Shown here piece by piece: positions 34,990 to 46,117 of a stretch of 64,000 nt of DNA. The position numbers and the translations under genes were made by a program. Numbering within the stretch: the stretch's first letter is position 1; each line of letters starts with the position of its first letter. The stretch spans positions 1-64,000 of the forward strand of contig JAPDOI010000011.1 of NCBI GenBank assembly GCA_029168955.1, given 5' to 3'. The DNA is from Aplectana chamaeleonis (taxonomy: Eukaryota; Nematoda; Chromadorea; Rhabditida; Cosmocercidae). Below the pieces are notes generated by a model. The model worked only from the letters and a program-made list of their open reading frames with translations, did no database searches and had not been told where the DNA came from.

Positions 34990-35728
34990 GTGAGTCGCTA
35001 CTGACTGCCATGTGACTGTAACAGCTTCCTTGAGATGCCAACTGCTAGAATCTTCTGTTGACTATTGGAGAAGCACCCCCAGGACCCTTGAAGAATATTA
35101 AGTCGATTTTTTCACATTATTCTTCATGTGACGTTAATGAGTAGCCACTGCTTGTTTACGTAGTGCATGTATTGTGTGAGAGGCGCCAAACTTGTTTTTC
35201 ATCCACACACACATGTCGTCGAGGTTGTCAGTACGGGTTATCAGTGGCTGATAACACGGAAAATGTGATCTACATTAGCTCTTATCAACCACGTTCCGTA
35301 CTCCGAGGTAACAACAAAAAACGGCCACTCGGCTATCAGAAATTTCCGGTCGCATGGTTCCCACTGCACGTGACAGAAATCTGATAAGCGTTCGCGAACT
35401 TTATTGCTCTTCGAATGCTCATTAAAAACATTAAAAAAAGAAATAATCAGTGAAAGCTGTCACTGAAATTCGGCACGTTTCACGTATTGTGCAATGAAAT
35501 GACTGATTAGAGGATACGTCACAGCATCACGATATTCAACCAAATTGATGCGGTAAATATTTGGTAGAACGAAGCAGATTTGGGACAGGGTATGAGCGGA
35601 ACAAAATTTTTAAAATTTGGAAATCAGATTTCGGGTTCCGACACGATATTTTCTTTTCTTTTTTTAGAAACCGGATGCAAGACGGCCACTAGAGGCATGC
35701 AGGCCGTTGTTTGGGACTTAGAAGAAGC
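34990..35728. other. no supported gene
   Basis: Contains an imperfect palindrome around 35228-35310 (GGTTATCAGTGGCTGATAAC) with GATAA words. No coding region can be supported. Confidence 0.35.
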
Positions 35729-36534
35729 TACCAGGTTGTTCAATAGGTTCTGTCGATCGATAATGAAAACACAATTTTATGGTTCAAAATACACTTTATT
35801 ATTCAGTATAATCTCTTGAACATTAATACACTTGCTCCAAGGATCTGTGGATCAGGGATGTGCGTAATAGAAATTTTGCAATTCGTTAGTCGTTAGTCGT
35901 TCAACCGGCCAAACCCTCGTTAGTCGTTAGTCGTTAATCGTTAGTCGTTAAAAATCTAAGCTTTGAAAATAAGCAGAGTTTAGGCAGAAAACCTCTTATG
36001 ATTAAAAAAGAAGAAAGGCATGAAGAGATGTGTAATTTCCAAAACATTCATGGCCATTGAAAACACAAAACATTCTCGGCAGAGAACTCCAGATTGAGCT
36101 GTAAACCAATTAAAAATATGAATGAAAAACCCAATTCTCGAGGGCGTGTGTTTATCAATTTTTGTCTTTTTTGGCGAGAAAAGAATATGGAAAAACAGAA
36201 GAAACCTTGAGTTTGTCGTTTTCTTCAAAAATTGCCGTCTTGCGCTATACGAAGTTATATAAATTTAAGACCATGATGACAACACGGAGAACTGCACCGA
36301 ATTTGCACTAATTGTTCTTTGCTCATCGTCGCGAGCAGAGCGCGCGCGTGGTTTAGAGCTTGTTTCCATAATGGGGGAAAGATCGGAAGAAATTAGCACC
36401 CAATCGAAAATTTCACCCACTGAGGTGTTCCAGCACCACTTTATAGAAATCCCATATCTCGAAGCATTAAGTGCTTAGTACTAACATTAGATTTTCGTGG
36501 TGTAAAAGCAATAAGTACCGCAGATCGCTAATGC

Positions 36535-36992
36535 TTGAAGGCAGCGTTCACGATGATCATCCTCGTTGACTTTCCACAGTGAAATGATAGGCGAGAACGA
36601 TCCTAGGCTCCCAATGTCGAAGGAACGGTAGAAAACGAGCCAGGAGCTGCTAAATGACGGCTGCAAACAAGCGTTTTGGTGCCCCAGACCCGCCCCGTGC
36701 CCCAGATCCGCTCCTTGAAAGGAAAAAAAAATGAAGACTCAGATTATAGGAATGATCAAGTGAAGGAAATGCTGATAAGTGAGCTGATCGCTTCATTGCA
36801 CTGATAGGTGACATCCTTGTAGCGGTCAATTCCTCCACGCTCAAAAATCAACGTAAACAAGAGAGGGCCTATTTTGGCTCAAAAACGCGTCTTTCGTGTC
36901 CTTTTTAAGCATCCCTTGCTATATAGGGCACCAGACCTTTCGTAAACCGTGGAGATATCCGAAGTGAAATTTATCGTGAACACTGCCTTTAA
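36535..36992. mobile_element. AGGCAGTG family element in hAT 2
   Basis: Ends GAAGGCAGCGTTCACGATGA and ATCGTGAACACTGCCTTTAA; right flank TTAA, left flank TTGA. About 460 bp, non-coding. Member of a family with at least seven copies in the window. Confidence 0.7.
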
Positions 36993-37268
36993 CGTAGTCC
37001 TCGTATCACCTTTGATAGTGCCCTCTGTAAAAATCTCAGTTGGAGTCGATCAGTGTCGGAACTAGTTCAGTAACCCTACCATAAAGTCGCGCGACCGACA
37101 CGAGGTCGCACAAAGGCTGCGCCGGATCTTGCGCAGCGTTCGGTTGGGGTCATAATGTCGGATTCCAGAAATGCGAATCAGTGTCAGTATAAAGAATAAA
37201 TATTGAAGGATTAATTTATTCTGCAACACCCACCTCGAACAAGCAACAGGAAACTACATATATAGTTC

Positions 37269-37417
37269 AGTTCCGCAATCGCGTTCAGTCCTCATTATCA
37301 CAATCGTAAAAGCGAAGCGGTTGTTTTTGAAAAAATCAACTAGAATCCTCAAAACAACCGCTTCGCTTCTACGATTGTGATAATGAGACTTTGCGGACTG
37401 AACGCGATTGCGGAACT
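37269..37417. repeat. 149-bp inverted repeat (hairpin)
   Basis: Arms of about 62-68 bp with few mismatches: AGTTCCGCAATCGCGTTCAG pairs with CTGAACGCGATTGCGGAACT, and AAGCGAAGCGGTTGTTTT with AAAACAACCGCTTCGCTT. The loop is about 19 nt. It lies inside hAT 2 and may be a palindromic MITE or foldback. Confidence 0.85.
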
Positions 37418-38789
37418 AGATCATATGTATCAATCCTGATGTAATCCATGGGTTGGAGCTCGATGTGGATGTTACTGATTTTCTAACGAAAATCGGGATT
37501 GCTTACGAAAATATTTTTCATTTCGTTAGACGTCAGTCGTAATTACGCACATCCCTGCTGTGGATCCCATCCCTGAAGTGAGAACCCGGAAGGTCTGCAA
37601 AATACGCTTCAACAGCCGTTATGACCTCGTCATTTGACGAAAAACGCTTGCCACGCATAAATTTTTTGAATTCTGGAAACAAATTTAAGACGCTGGGGGC
37701 CACATCCGGTGAATACGGTGGATGCTCCAACAGTCTGAACTTTAATTCATGGATTTTAGCCATTGTCAAAATGCCCTTGTGACACAGTGCATTGTCCTGA
37801 TGAAAAATGATTTTTTTCTTCCGCAAACCGGGTCTTTTTTTTAGTAATTTTTTTCCTTCAACTGGTCGAAAAGGTTGCAATAATATTCAGAATCAATTGT
37901 TTTACCAGTTTGCAAGTAATCGACGAACAAAATTCCTTTCGCATCCCAAAAAACTGATGCCTTCTTGGCCGATTTCCGGTCAAGAACTCGTTTCGAAGCC
38001 GAACAACCAGGTGCACACCACTCTTTAGCCTCTTGTTTTGATTCAGGATCATGGTGATAGACCCAAATTTCATCCATAGTGATGAATCGACGCACATAAT
38101 CCATTTATCCTTTTTAAAACGCTCCAAATGTTGCTGAGAGAGGCGCATTCGAGTGTGTTTTTGTTCCATTGTTAGCGAATGCGGCACCCATTGTGCACAC
38201 AGCTTTCTAAAACCCAAAATTTCACTTAAAATAGGGCTCACACTGCCTAATGAGATGTGTAGAGCCTCTATTAAATCTCTCTCAGTCAATCGACGATCTT
38301 CCAAAATCATATCCTGTATTTTGGCTATGATTTCTAGTAATGATGCGCTATTTGGACGTCCTTTACGTGGATCATCTTCAAGGCTTGTACGACCACGTTT
38401 AAATTCAGCAACCCATCTTTCTACTGTTCTAATTGTGGGTTAACAATCATTATACACTTTTAAAATTCGTTCGTGAATTTCTTTTGGTGCTACACCTTCC
38501 AAAAATAAGAATTTTATCACTGCACGATATTAAATTTTTTCTATTGCTGTGACACGGCGACACTAAATGGCTTGTAAACAAAGAATGAATCGACAGATTG
38601 AAATTAAACTTCGCATACGTTCATATGAATAGTGTAGTATCCAAACAAAAAAGTTTTGGACTAGTAGCATCGCCCTCTCTTATCGAACGACGAAACTTAT
38701 TGAACAACCTGGTAACCTATTGGGATCCTAGTTATCCGGGCCCCAGTCCTCTCTCAAAATCTACCGTTGCCGGTCCCAAGCCCTGATGA

Positions 38790-39010
38790 GAAAGGAGGAG
38801 GATTGACCTCCCCTTCGTACTACCGATGAGCTGGAAAACTTCGGTGGTAACCATGGAGAGTCTCTAAGGAGATAAAGATGAATTTGTTCTGAATGGAAGC
38901 GTATCGTTCAGACCACACGAGCTCCTATGGCACCTACAACACTGTACTGGTTGAGAGGTCATCCCGCTCCGCCAGCCGCCAGCTAATGGGATGAGTGAGT
39001 GAAAGAGCTA
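38790..39010. other. no supported gene
   Basis: Short stretch between the mariner and MITE copy C. No domain or repeat end was recognised. Confidence 0.3.
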
Positions 39011-39274
39011 CTGTGCTTCTCTGGGCTAAATTCCGATCCGCAGTTGCGTCTCGACACGCTTTGCGGCCGCACGCGCTCGATTTATTCGAGTTTCCGGAAC
39101 CAAAGGCTTTTTTATACAGTTTTCTCCAATTTTGTTGAGTTTCCAGTTTCCGAAACCTACCTGGAGTCAACAGATTGGTGGCTGCGGCGCTGCACTCTTC
39201 CGACTCGAGAGCGCGCGGCCGTAAAGCGTGTCGAGACGTAATTGCTGACCGGAATTTGGCCCAAAGAAGCACAA
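39011..39274. mobile_element. CTGTGCTT MITE, copy C
   Basis: CTGTGCTTCTCTGGGCTAAA to ...CCCAAAGAAGCACAA with TA on both flanks; the last base is mutated (A for G). The interior with CAATTTTGTTGAGTTTCCAG and CCTGGAGTCAACAGATTGGT is shared with copy D. Confidence 0.85.
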
Positions 39275-39279
39275 TAGTC

Positions 39280-41150
39280 TTCTTTCAAAAAGAGAAATTT
39301 GATACTGCAACACTTTTTGATGCTTGTCTGTGTCTGCACATGCCGGACAAATGCCAGCTATAGTCTTCTGTTGCTACCGAATGACCCCTTTCTCACTAAA
39401 GATTCGCCGCCTCTTGTTGTTGGAAAAGGTTTTTTTGGAATGTAGAGACTGTCATGTTTGTGCACATTTAGGCTAGACCTGATCACTTATCAGCAGGCAT
39501 TTACCCATTTTCCTTCCTTTGCTGCAAAATGGGCGCCGCCCGAAATCGTTGCGAAGTTGGTGCCATAAAACTTAATGTTGTGATTCGTTTGATAAGAAAA
39601 AGGTTCAACTACACGGTCAGAGTATAACTTTTGGACTTCAACTCTGGCCTTTTTTTCTCCTGATAGGAAAACTGTGGATGAGACTAGGTACTATTGCGAC
39701 ACACAGTGCGAGCGAAGTCGCGCTGGGACCACAAGGTCCTGAAACGCAATATCTCCGTCCCATCATAATTATATTCGAATAGCATGATGGTTTTGTGCAA
39801 GCGCGGCTATGAATTTCATTCCAATTTAGACAGAACACTGATTTTCGATAACACAAGGTCTGACATAAACCCACACCCGACGTCGACCCCCTCAAAGCTT
39901 ACATTCTGGGAGGAGAGGCCTAAATCTACAGCTTCAGGCCCCCGTCATAGTCAGCCGATCAGTTGTAGCCAGCTCGATCGATAAGCATCTGCAACATGCG
40001 AATCAGGTGTAAAACGATCCGGCCGTTATGGCCGGTCTGAGCGCGCCTGTGCCGTCCGTGGCCGTCCCCGGGCGAGACGCTTGTGATGCATTGTTGCTCA
40101 GTAAGGTACAAAATTGTCACGTTGTGGCCGGACTGAGCCAGCGACTGTGCGCTGGAGTACGCCTGCATCGATTGGCAAGCATCGGACACACTAAGGGTGG
40201 CGCAGGACAGGAGAGGACGGCACAGTGCGGCCTTCGGCCGACTATGACGGGGCCTTACAAGGACTTCTCGCCTCTCCTTGGAAGACTCTGGACAGAAGAG
40301 GCTCCATTGAATTGGAAGAGGCAGAATCCAGGGTCCTGCTTTCAATAGTGGAAGGTGTGGGTACTGGAGCTGTTCTCCGATCATCGGTCATTTTTCGGTG
40401 ACCTAGTCTTTTATTGAACCTGACATCGGTGAGTAACTATTCCTAGGTGCCCCCCCCTTTCTGGTTGGCTGTAACCTCAGTATGGACAAAATCTTGAGTC
40501 ATGCATCTTTGTACTCGCTATATTTATCGTAACTGAGCCCCGGAGGCTTCAATATAACCCCCTCCCCAAAGGCGGCTGATTTGCAGTTTACCGCAGTGTT
40601 AAAAGGACGTGGTGCGGTTGCGGTCGACTTACTAAAACTAGTGTGGTACTCTGCCAGATTTCGTCATCGATTGACGCCACAGCTGATATTCAGTGTGAGT
40701 AACAGTATTCTTTATTTTTTTTTGCTTGTTTCTGCCTAATTTCTCTTTCTGACTCTTTCAATATTTCGAACTTCAAGACTTTCGTAGTGCGTGAGGAGAA
40801 TGTCCCATTGTTCGGGCTATAAAGTCTTTTTTTTCGAAATTCTCATTCGAAATTGAAAAAAAAACGGCGAATTCCCCCTTCACATTAAGAAAAGCTCCTA
40901 CTCGCAATACTATAAGAGTTAGAAACAAAAATGAAGCAGAAGCAAGGAAGAAAAAAAGAAGAAAAACCTAAGCTCACCCAGAATCTCAGCTGTGGCGTCG
41001 ATCGATAACGAAATCTGGCAAAGTGCCAGGCTCCACCGTCGTTTTAATGTGTCGGCCGCAACCGCACCATGTGCTTTTAACATTGCGGTTAACTGTGGAT
41101 GAAATCTTCTCTCCAGCAGCAATCATGCTCCAGCAGCAATCATAGACAAT
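39280..41150. other. no supported gene; repeat shared with 62185
   Basis: Around 39925-40035 the words GTCATAGTCAGCCGATC, GCTCGATCGATAAGCAT and GCGAATCAGGTG recur in similar form at 62185-62270. A 141-codon minus-strand frame (39959-40384) and an overlapping 106-codon plus-strand frame have no recognised domain. A 66-codon plus-strand frame at 39784 is also unassigned. The remainder is AT-rich. Confidence 0.4.
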
Positions 41151-41153
41151 TTA

Positions 41154-41431
41154 CTGTGCTTCTCTGGGCCAAATTCCGGTCCGCAGTTGCATATCGACAC
41201 GCTTTGCGGCCGCACGCGCTCGAGTCAGTTGACTTTCCAGCGCCAAAGCCGACTCGATGTGGCTTTTTTATACAGTTTTCCACTTTTTTGAAGCTCTCAG
41301 TTTCCTGAAACCCACCTGGAGCCAACAGACCAGCGGCTCCGGCCCTAAAAACTCCTCCGACTCAAAAGCGCGCGGCCGCAAAGCGTGTCGAGATGCGATT
41401 GCGGACCGGAATTTGGCACAGATAAGCACAG
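41154..41431. mobile_element. CTGTGCTT MITE, copy D
   Basis: CTGTGCTTCTCTGGGCCAAA to ...GCACAGATAAGCACAG, TA on both flanks. The arms include TTGCGGCCGCACGCGCTCGA and its near complement. Confidence 0.87.
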
Positions 41432-42062
41432 TAAACTAGGAAATCTACAATTGTTCGTCGAAAGTTGAAAAATAATTATCAATGAGTTGAAAGAGAACAG
41501 AAAAAGTATTTCCAAAAACCATAAATAAATCTCGCGAATGGAAGAGGTCGTTATAATGTGAGGGAGGGGCTCTGTTTTCAACCTCTGCCATATAGGAGCA
41601 TACCTGGAGAGAGGGGTGTAAGAAGGAAAGTTTCTCCAATTATGAAAACGAGAGTGTTTTTGCGACTACCCAGTATCCTTTATCCATTTTTCGCGAGAAC
41701 TTTCCGCTTTTCACCTCTCAGATATCCTCAGTATGTGACAGCATAATAGGTGGACCGGAAAGTAATGTCGTCTCCGCTCATGTCAACACTTTATTTTCAT
41801 CTATCAGCTCACTGTTTGCTTTAGAGGCGTGCCAAGGTCATTGTGAGGCTATAGTGACTTCTTCACTTATGGATAGCTGAATTCTGATTTTTTCCTGTAA
41901 TTTTGGGTGAAATCTCCAGCCAAATACCAGAAAAGCTACACATCCTGCATTACATGCTTTTTGAGTTTTGCAAGGGAAGAAACGCAGAAGCTGATACTGA
42001 AAACAGTGATGTTTATCCATATGCATGGAACATTCGTAAATGCCAAGGGTGACTTTCCAAGT

Positions 42063-43079
42063 TTAAAGGCAGTGCCCACGATAGAAATCGTTTCTCTGTT
42101 TTTAGCCTATCTCGAAAACGGTCCCATGCTGATTCCAACGATGTCTCTGAAATCGTACACCACCTTCTGGGAACGGAGTTATGGTCCCTTAAAGGCATCG
42201 TACGCGCTGAAAACCATGTTTCGTTTTTAAGCGTTTTTGAGTTGTTAGCCTCCTATAGTGACTAAAGGTAGCGAAAAGCCCGCTCAAAAACGTTAACTTT
42301 TCAAGAAAAAACGTTTTAAAAAAACTTCTGAAAATCATTTGAAATTCGCGCCGGCATCGACTCGGAATAGCTACGCGGAGGGCGCAAGGAACAGTTCTAC
42401 AATTCCTCCATTGGCGCAGCGTTGCAAGCAATCGCTCGTTGTGTGACGAGAAATTTCCAGTCGATAATGCCACTTTCGTCCGACGGTGCGTCAGCGTACA
42501 GTGACATGCCTTGTACTTAGCGACACGATGTTCTGCTCAAATATTGCGAAAGTGCCAAATGACTGACGGAAGGGCCGGCCCCTTTTGGCGGAATTCCTTA
42601 CTTTCGACTTCCTCTATGCTCACAATGGTACGTTTTTGAGCAGCCAAGCTCGTTGTACGTTCTCACAGGGGCCCGAGGAAGGGATTGAGCATAAAAAATG
42701 GAAAGTGGATTTCAGCGCGTACGATGCCTTTAAAAGTTGAGCTAGGGAAGCATGGGGGACGAGTTGTCCCAGGCTCGTAACTTCCGCCTTTTGCCGCCGA
42801 TGTATGCGAGCTGAACTGAATAAAGAGGAAAGTCGAGAACGAAGGGAAGAACGGGGCTAATAATCGGAAACCATCGCTCATCTCACGATTTCGGGGGGGG
42901 GCGAGCGATGCGCTTTTGGGTTTCGCCTTGCGCTCAAAGTAGAAACTTCGGGCTTTTTTGGGGCTCTCCCTGGCTCGTTTTCATGCGTTATTTCGAACGT
43001 TAACGCTACAGAGTGTCCCTCCACTACCCATTCCTAGTAAAATTTCAAACATTTCTTTCATCGTGAATACTGCCTTTAA
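42063..43079. mobile_element. AGGCAGTG family element, 1-kb nested copy
   Basis: TTAAAGGCAGTGCCCACGAT at the left, ATCGTGAATACTGCCTTTAA at the right, TTAA on both sides. After the left end, AAATCGTTTCTCTGTTTTTA then CTATCTCGAAAACGG is shared with copies at 54505 and 58096. It carries an inner element at about 42190-42737. Confidence 0.8.
42190..42737. mobile_element. GGCATCGTACGCGC element nested in 42063-43079
   Basis: TTAAAGGCATCGTACGCGCT at the left and AGCGCGTACGATGCCTTTAA at the right are exact inverted ends. Related ends lie at about 1675, 54987, 55268 and 56415. The first bases (TTAAAGGCA) are the same as in the AGGCAGTG family, so the two families may share a transposase. Confidence 0.75.
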
Positions 43080-43799
43080 AGGCACAGTACACCCTCAGAT
43101 ATGAATTTTGAGATTTTCATGTAATTGTGTAGAAGACCCCTCCTGTATAACACAAGCTAGATGCCAGATCTCAATTCCTCCAAATAGTCGAGATATAAGC
43201 GACCACCACAGGCCGGACCCCTTCGCTCACCACCACGGGCCACACCCCCTACCAGAGTTCCGAGCTCGATAGCGGCTAGGTGGATGGATGAATTCAAAAT
43301 GAGTCTTGGTTCTTCAGTCCATTTCCGGACTGTTTCCATCTCCTGGCTAGTTCTCTCGCAACAATTCCGATTGAAGAGATATACAAGCCTGAGACAACTC
43401 GTCCACCAATTTTTCACTCTCAAAACCTGGGCATCTTTGAGGAGCCATAACCCTATTCAAAGGGGGTCTTGGAAGATTTTAGAGGTGCCACTGTGATAAG
43501 CGTGTGACTTTTTCCAAGATAAGCACGGAATCTGAAAATTAATTTTTTGGGTGTCCTGAGCCTTTAAGTCGGGTAATTTTGATCTTTCCGACTCGAATCG
43601 ATCAGGAACACCATCAATGTTAGACAACGGCGTGTTAAGGACGGAAGAGAAAGCAAATCCGTGTTAGACGATCGAGTAATCGTCAAATAGTCAACCTTGA
43701 TCGACCATCCAAGAACATTTCAAGCGGAAAGTAAGCAGAGCGTGTTATGTGCTTGTATTTAGCGTAAGCAAACGACATAACTTTCCGGTCCCCAAACTA

Positions 43800-44519
43800 T
43801 TGGTCCCTCCTGAGGCACACTGCTCGTTATTTTTAATGTCGTGAGGAGTCATGACGTTGGCGTCTGGCCAAGTACTATGGAGTAACCGTTGTTTACCACC
43901 ATCGTGTGATACCACCATCCCACTCAACATTCTTGAAGGAGTTCATTGGGCCAGCCACATGAGGTTCCCACAATGATTATACACTGAAAAGACCACACCC
44001 TGTCACTCCATCTATGTACACTTATACACAGGGTAGTCGTATATGAACAAAGATCTCTGGCGATTCCATCTTTGATCATTGGGTTATCACTGGATACTAT
44101 CCTGGGGAACCCCCCATGTAAGAATCACGTGTCCGACGAACAACTGGTTTCTCATGCGATGCAGTACTGGTTAGTCAGACGGCGCCGTGATTTATAGCGG
44201 ATTTGGTGATGGTGGAATTCTCGTGAATCTCCCTCATGTGACTATAGATTGAGTTTCAGAGGCTCACGCTGACAAAAGATCAGAAGATCAATGAATGTCG
44301 AAAGGGTCAGTTCGTTAGTTCGCATGGGATTGCTGTGATTCAGCATAGAGCAAATAACAATTCTTCAGAACATAGGTAGGATTATCGATTTTCCTTCAGA
44401 AGTGGATGGAACGAAGACATATGAATCCTGGCTCATTTCCTACAGGTCAAGCTGTGAAGCAAAACCGTCAGCCTTAGTGCCTAATGGAAAAGAATTTTCA
44501 TGTGTGTGTGCTTAAAACC
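43800..44519. other. no supported gene
   Basis: No reading frame, RNA gene or repeat end was recognised. Confidence 0.35.
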
Positions 44520-44770
44520 TACAGTGCGTTCGGAAATGATAGGGACACCCCTGAAAACTACAGTCTTTATGTTTAAATTGCGTGCGGCGTTCGGTAATGC
44601 TCATAAATGAATTCAGCAAGGTAAATAACCTATGTTCACTTGTTTCTATAACAATAGCATAATAATGTAATATTTTGTTCTAAATTATCACATTATTCGT
44701 CGTTCGGAAATGATAGGGACACTATCAAAAAACAAAAATTATCAAACAAGGATCAACACATACATGAAAT

Positions 44771-45818
44771 CTAATATGATATCGCACCTCCAGAGTTGGA
44801 AATCAATTCGAAAATTCTATTCGGCATAGAAGTGATCAAATTGGATATCGCATTTTTATCCAAATTTCTCCAGGCTTCGAGTACAGCGGCCTTTAGCTCG
44901 TCTACGGTCCCATACTGCTTGTTATTCGCGTAAATCTGGCGCACAATTATGCCCCAGATATTCTCTATCGGGTTGCAGTCAGGACTACTCGCGGGCCATT
45001 CCATCACGCAAACTCGGTTTTGTTGAAGCCACGCCTTTGTGGATCTGGAGACGTGGACCGCAGCGTTATCTTGCTGGAAAATGTAGCGTTGACGCCTGTT
45101 TCCAGTGAAGAACGGCAGAAGATGCGCACGCAATAATTCTTGATTCTCCTCCAAATCCATCGGACACGAAGTGAAGGCGATTTCCAAAACACCTTCGCTG
45201 CAGAATGCTCCCCAACACGTCAGCGAACCGCCTCCGAAATTTCTTCGACTAAATACCATCGGATCCTTGCGAAGATCTCTCCAGTAGCATCGAGCACCGT
45301 CAGGTCCATCAAGGTTAAACTTCTTTCGGTCGGAGAAAATTACCTGGAACTTGTCGCCTTTATCTTTTTAAATTTTATCGGGTTTCTAGAGAATCCCATA
45401 CCTCTGACCAGTCTGTTGCCATGTTGTTCCTTGCAAACCGGAGTCGAGCTACTTTGTGGGCTTCTGAGAGTGATGGAGCCTTCTTCATCACTTGGCGGAC
45501 GATGTTTTCGTCTGCGTTTACGACGCTCCAAACAGTAGTCTTCGACACATTGAGCGGCAACTGAGCCCTCACTTGGTTGAGAGACAGACTACTGTTTGAG
45601 CAGAGTCGGCTTATCGTCCGTGCATCCCTGCCGCTGGCCTTTCTTGGGCGTCCAGGACTCTTCGCCAAGCCGTCGGAGTCTGTATCTCGTAGGAACTGGC
45701 TGATGCAGTTGGGGGAACGTCCGAGCTGGGAGGCAATTAGACGTTGGCTCAGCCCGGCAGCGTTGAGGGCACGTATTTGGGCTTGTTCGGAAACAGTAAG
45801 CGATGTACCACGGCCCAT
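44771..45818 (-). CDS. Tc3-like transposase, 329 aa, one intron
   Basis: Cut-and-paste transposase. Exon 1 (45818-45402, 139 codons) starts MGRGTSLTVSEQAQIRALN, with N-terminal helix-turn-helix motifs for end binding (LSQRLIASQLGRS) and a GRPRK hook near residue 58. Exon 2 (45343-44771) starts VIFSDRKKFNLDGPDG with the first Asp, then FQQDNAAVH with the second, and SSPDCNPIENIWG with Glu exactly 35 residues on: a complete DD34E triad. The 58-nt intron 45401-45344 (GTATGGG...TTCCAG) joins in phase; without splicing the frame hits a stop, which would look like a frameshift. Length equals that of Tc3A as I recall it. An upstream ATG at 45929 overlaps the inner repeat and is less likely. Activity is plausible but untested. 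Confidence 0.92.
45344..45401 (-). other. 58-nt spliceosomal intron in the transposase gene
   Basis: GTATGGGATT at the 5' end and AAGTTCCAG at the 3' end on the minus strand, AT-rich in the middle. Its removal restores the sequence DWSE-VIFSD, continuous with Tc1-family transposases. Introns this short are usual in nematodes. Confidence 0.88.
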
Positions 45819-46117
45819 GATTGGAATAAAGATGTTGGGTGTCCTCGTGTTGCGTTCATATAGTGAACTTCTAACGGGAAATTTTGTTCGAAGTGAAAAA
45901 TTCCATTTTTTGCAAGGTGTCCCTATCATTTCCGAACGGTGAAGTTTTCTAAATGTAAAGGAAAAATCTTATGAAATTAGGCACGGTTTCAAGGAAGTTG
46001 CGAACAGAGGTTTTTTATCACGCTGAATTCATTGATGAACAGTATTCATCACCATTCCCAGAAATTTTTTGAAAATCTCATTTTTTAGAGGTGTCCCTAT
46101 CATTTCCGAACGCACTG

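Larger units (their letters stand above)
35853..37557. mobile_element. hAT 2: non-autonomous hAT transposon, 1705 bp
   Basis: Begins CAGGGATGTGCGTAATAG and ends TAATTACGCACATCCCTG, with perfect 8-bp duplications CTGTGGAT at 35845-35852 and 37558-37565. Near the left end GTTAGTCGT is repeated at least five times, and TCGTTAGACGTCAGTCG lies near the right end: typical hAT subterminal repeats. No transposase was recognised. It contains an AGGCAGTG element (36535-36992) and a strong inverted repeat (37269-37417). Confidence 0.93.
35800..38544 (-). pseudogene. mariner transposase, broken
   Basis: The N-terminal part near 38544 (FLFLEGVAPKEIHERI, then VERWVAEFKRGRTSLEDDP) is the mariner helix-turn-helix region. 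Then FITMDEIWVYHH holds the first catalytic Asp, and FHQDNALCHKG the second. In PPYSPDVAPSVLNLFP the third catalytic Asp, expected 35 residues on directly after APS, is Val. The start codon is ATA rather than ATG, two in-frame stops occur near the N-terminus, two frameshifts separate three frames, and hAT 2 splits the His codon region of DGIH near the C-terminus. The remaining tail lies at 35800-35852. It is inactive; the family (irritans-like) is inferred from wording. Confidence 0.92.
35731..38712 (-). mobile_element. mariner element, split by hAT 2
   Basis: The ends CCAGGTTGTTCAATAGGTTC and GAAACTTATTGAACAACCTGG are inverted repeats of about 28 bp flanked by TA on both sides (35729-35730 and 38713-38714). 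Without the 1.7-kb hAT and its extra duplication the element is about 1.27 kb, the usual mariner size. The minus strand encodes a mariner transposase (separate entry). Confidence 0.93.
41749..43797. mobile_element. TA-flanked 2-kb element with mariner-like ends
   Basis: The left end GGTGGACCGGAAAGTAATGT is answered by ACATAACTTTCCGGTCCCC at the right (one small indel); TA lies on both sides. GGACCGGAAAGTAATGTCG-like ends and TA targets are typical of mariner. No transposase could be read, and about half of the interior is a later AGGCAGTG element (42063-43079), itself containing a GGCATCGTACGCGC element. Confidence 0.65.
44522..46117 (-). mobile_element. Tc3-like Tc1/mariner transposon, apparently complete
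   Basis: The 28-bp ends (CAGTGCGTTCGGAAATGATA...) are identical and inverted at 44522 and 46117, flanked by TA on both sides. A second copy of the core CGTTCGGAAATGATAGGGAC lies inside each end (44701-44722 and 45917-45938), displaced by the same distance, 179 nt, from each terminus. Paired binding sites of this kind are known from Tc3 and the IR/DR group (Sleeping Beauty type). Total length 1596 bp. It encodes a transposase on the minus strand. Identical outer ends and an intact frame suggest a recent insertion. Confidence 0.95.

Noticed and set aside
39959..40384. 141-codon minus-strand frame and overlapping 106-codon plus-strand frame
   Set aside because: No domain on either strand, moderate GC content favours long chance frames, and part of the sequence is a dispersed repeat.
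45330..45402. Frameshift in the Tc3-like transposase
   Set aside because: The break is fully explained by a 58-nt GT-AG intron that restores the conserved protein text.
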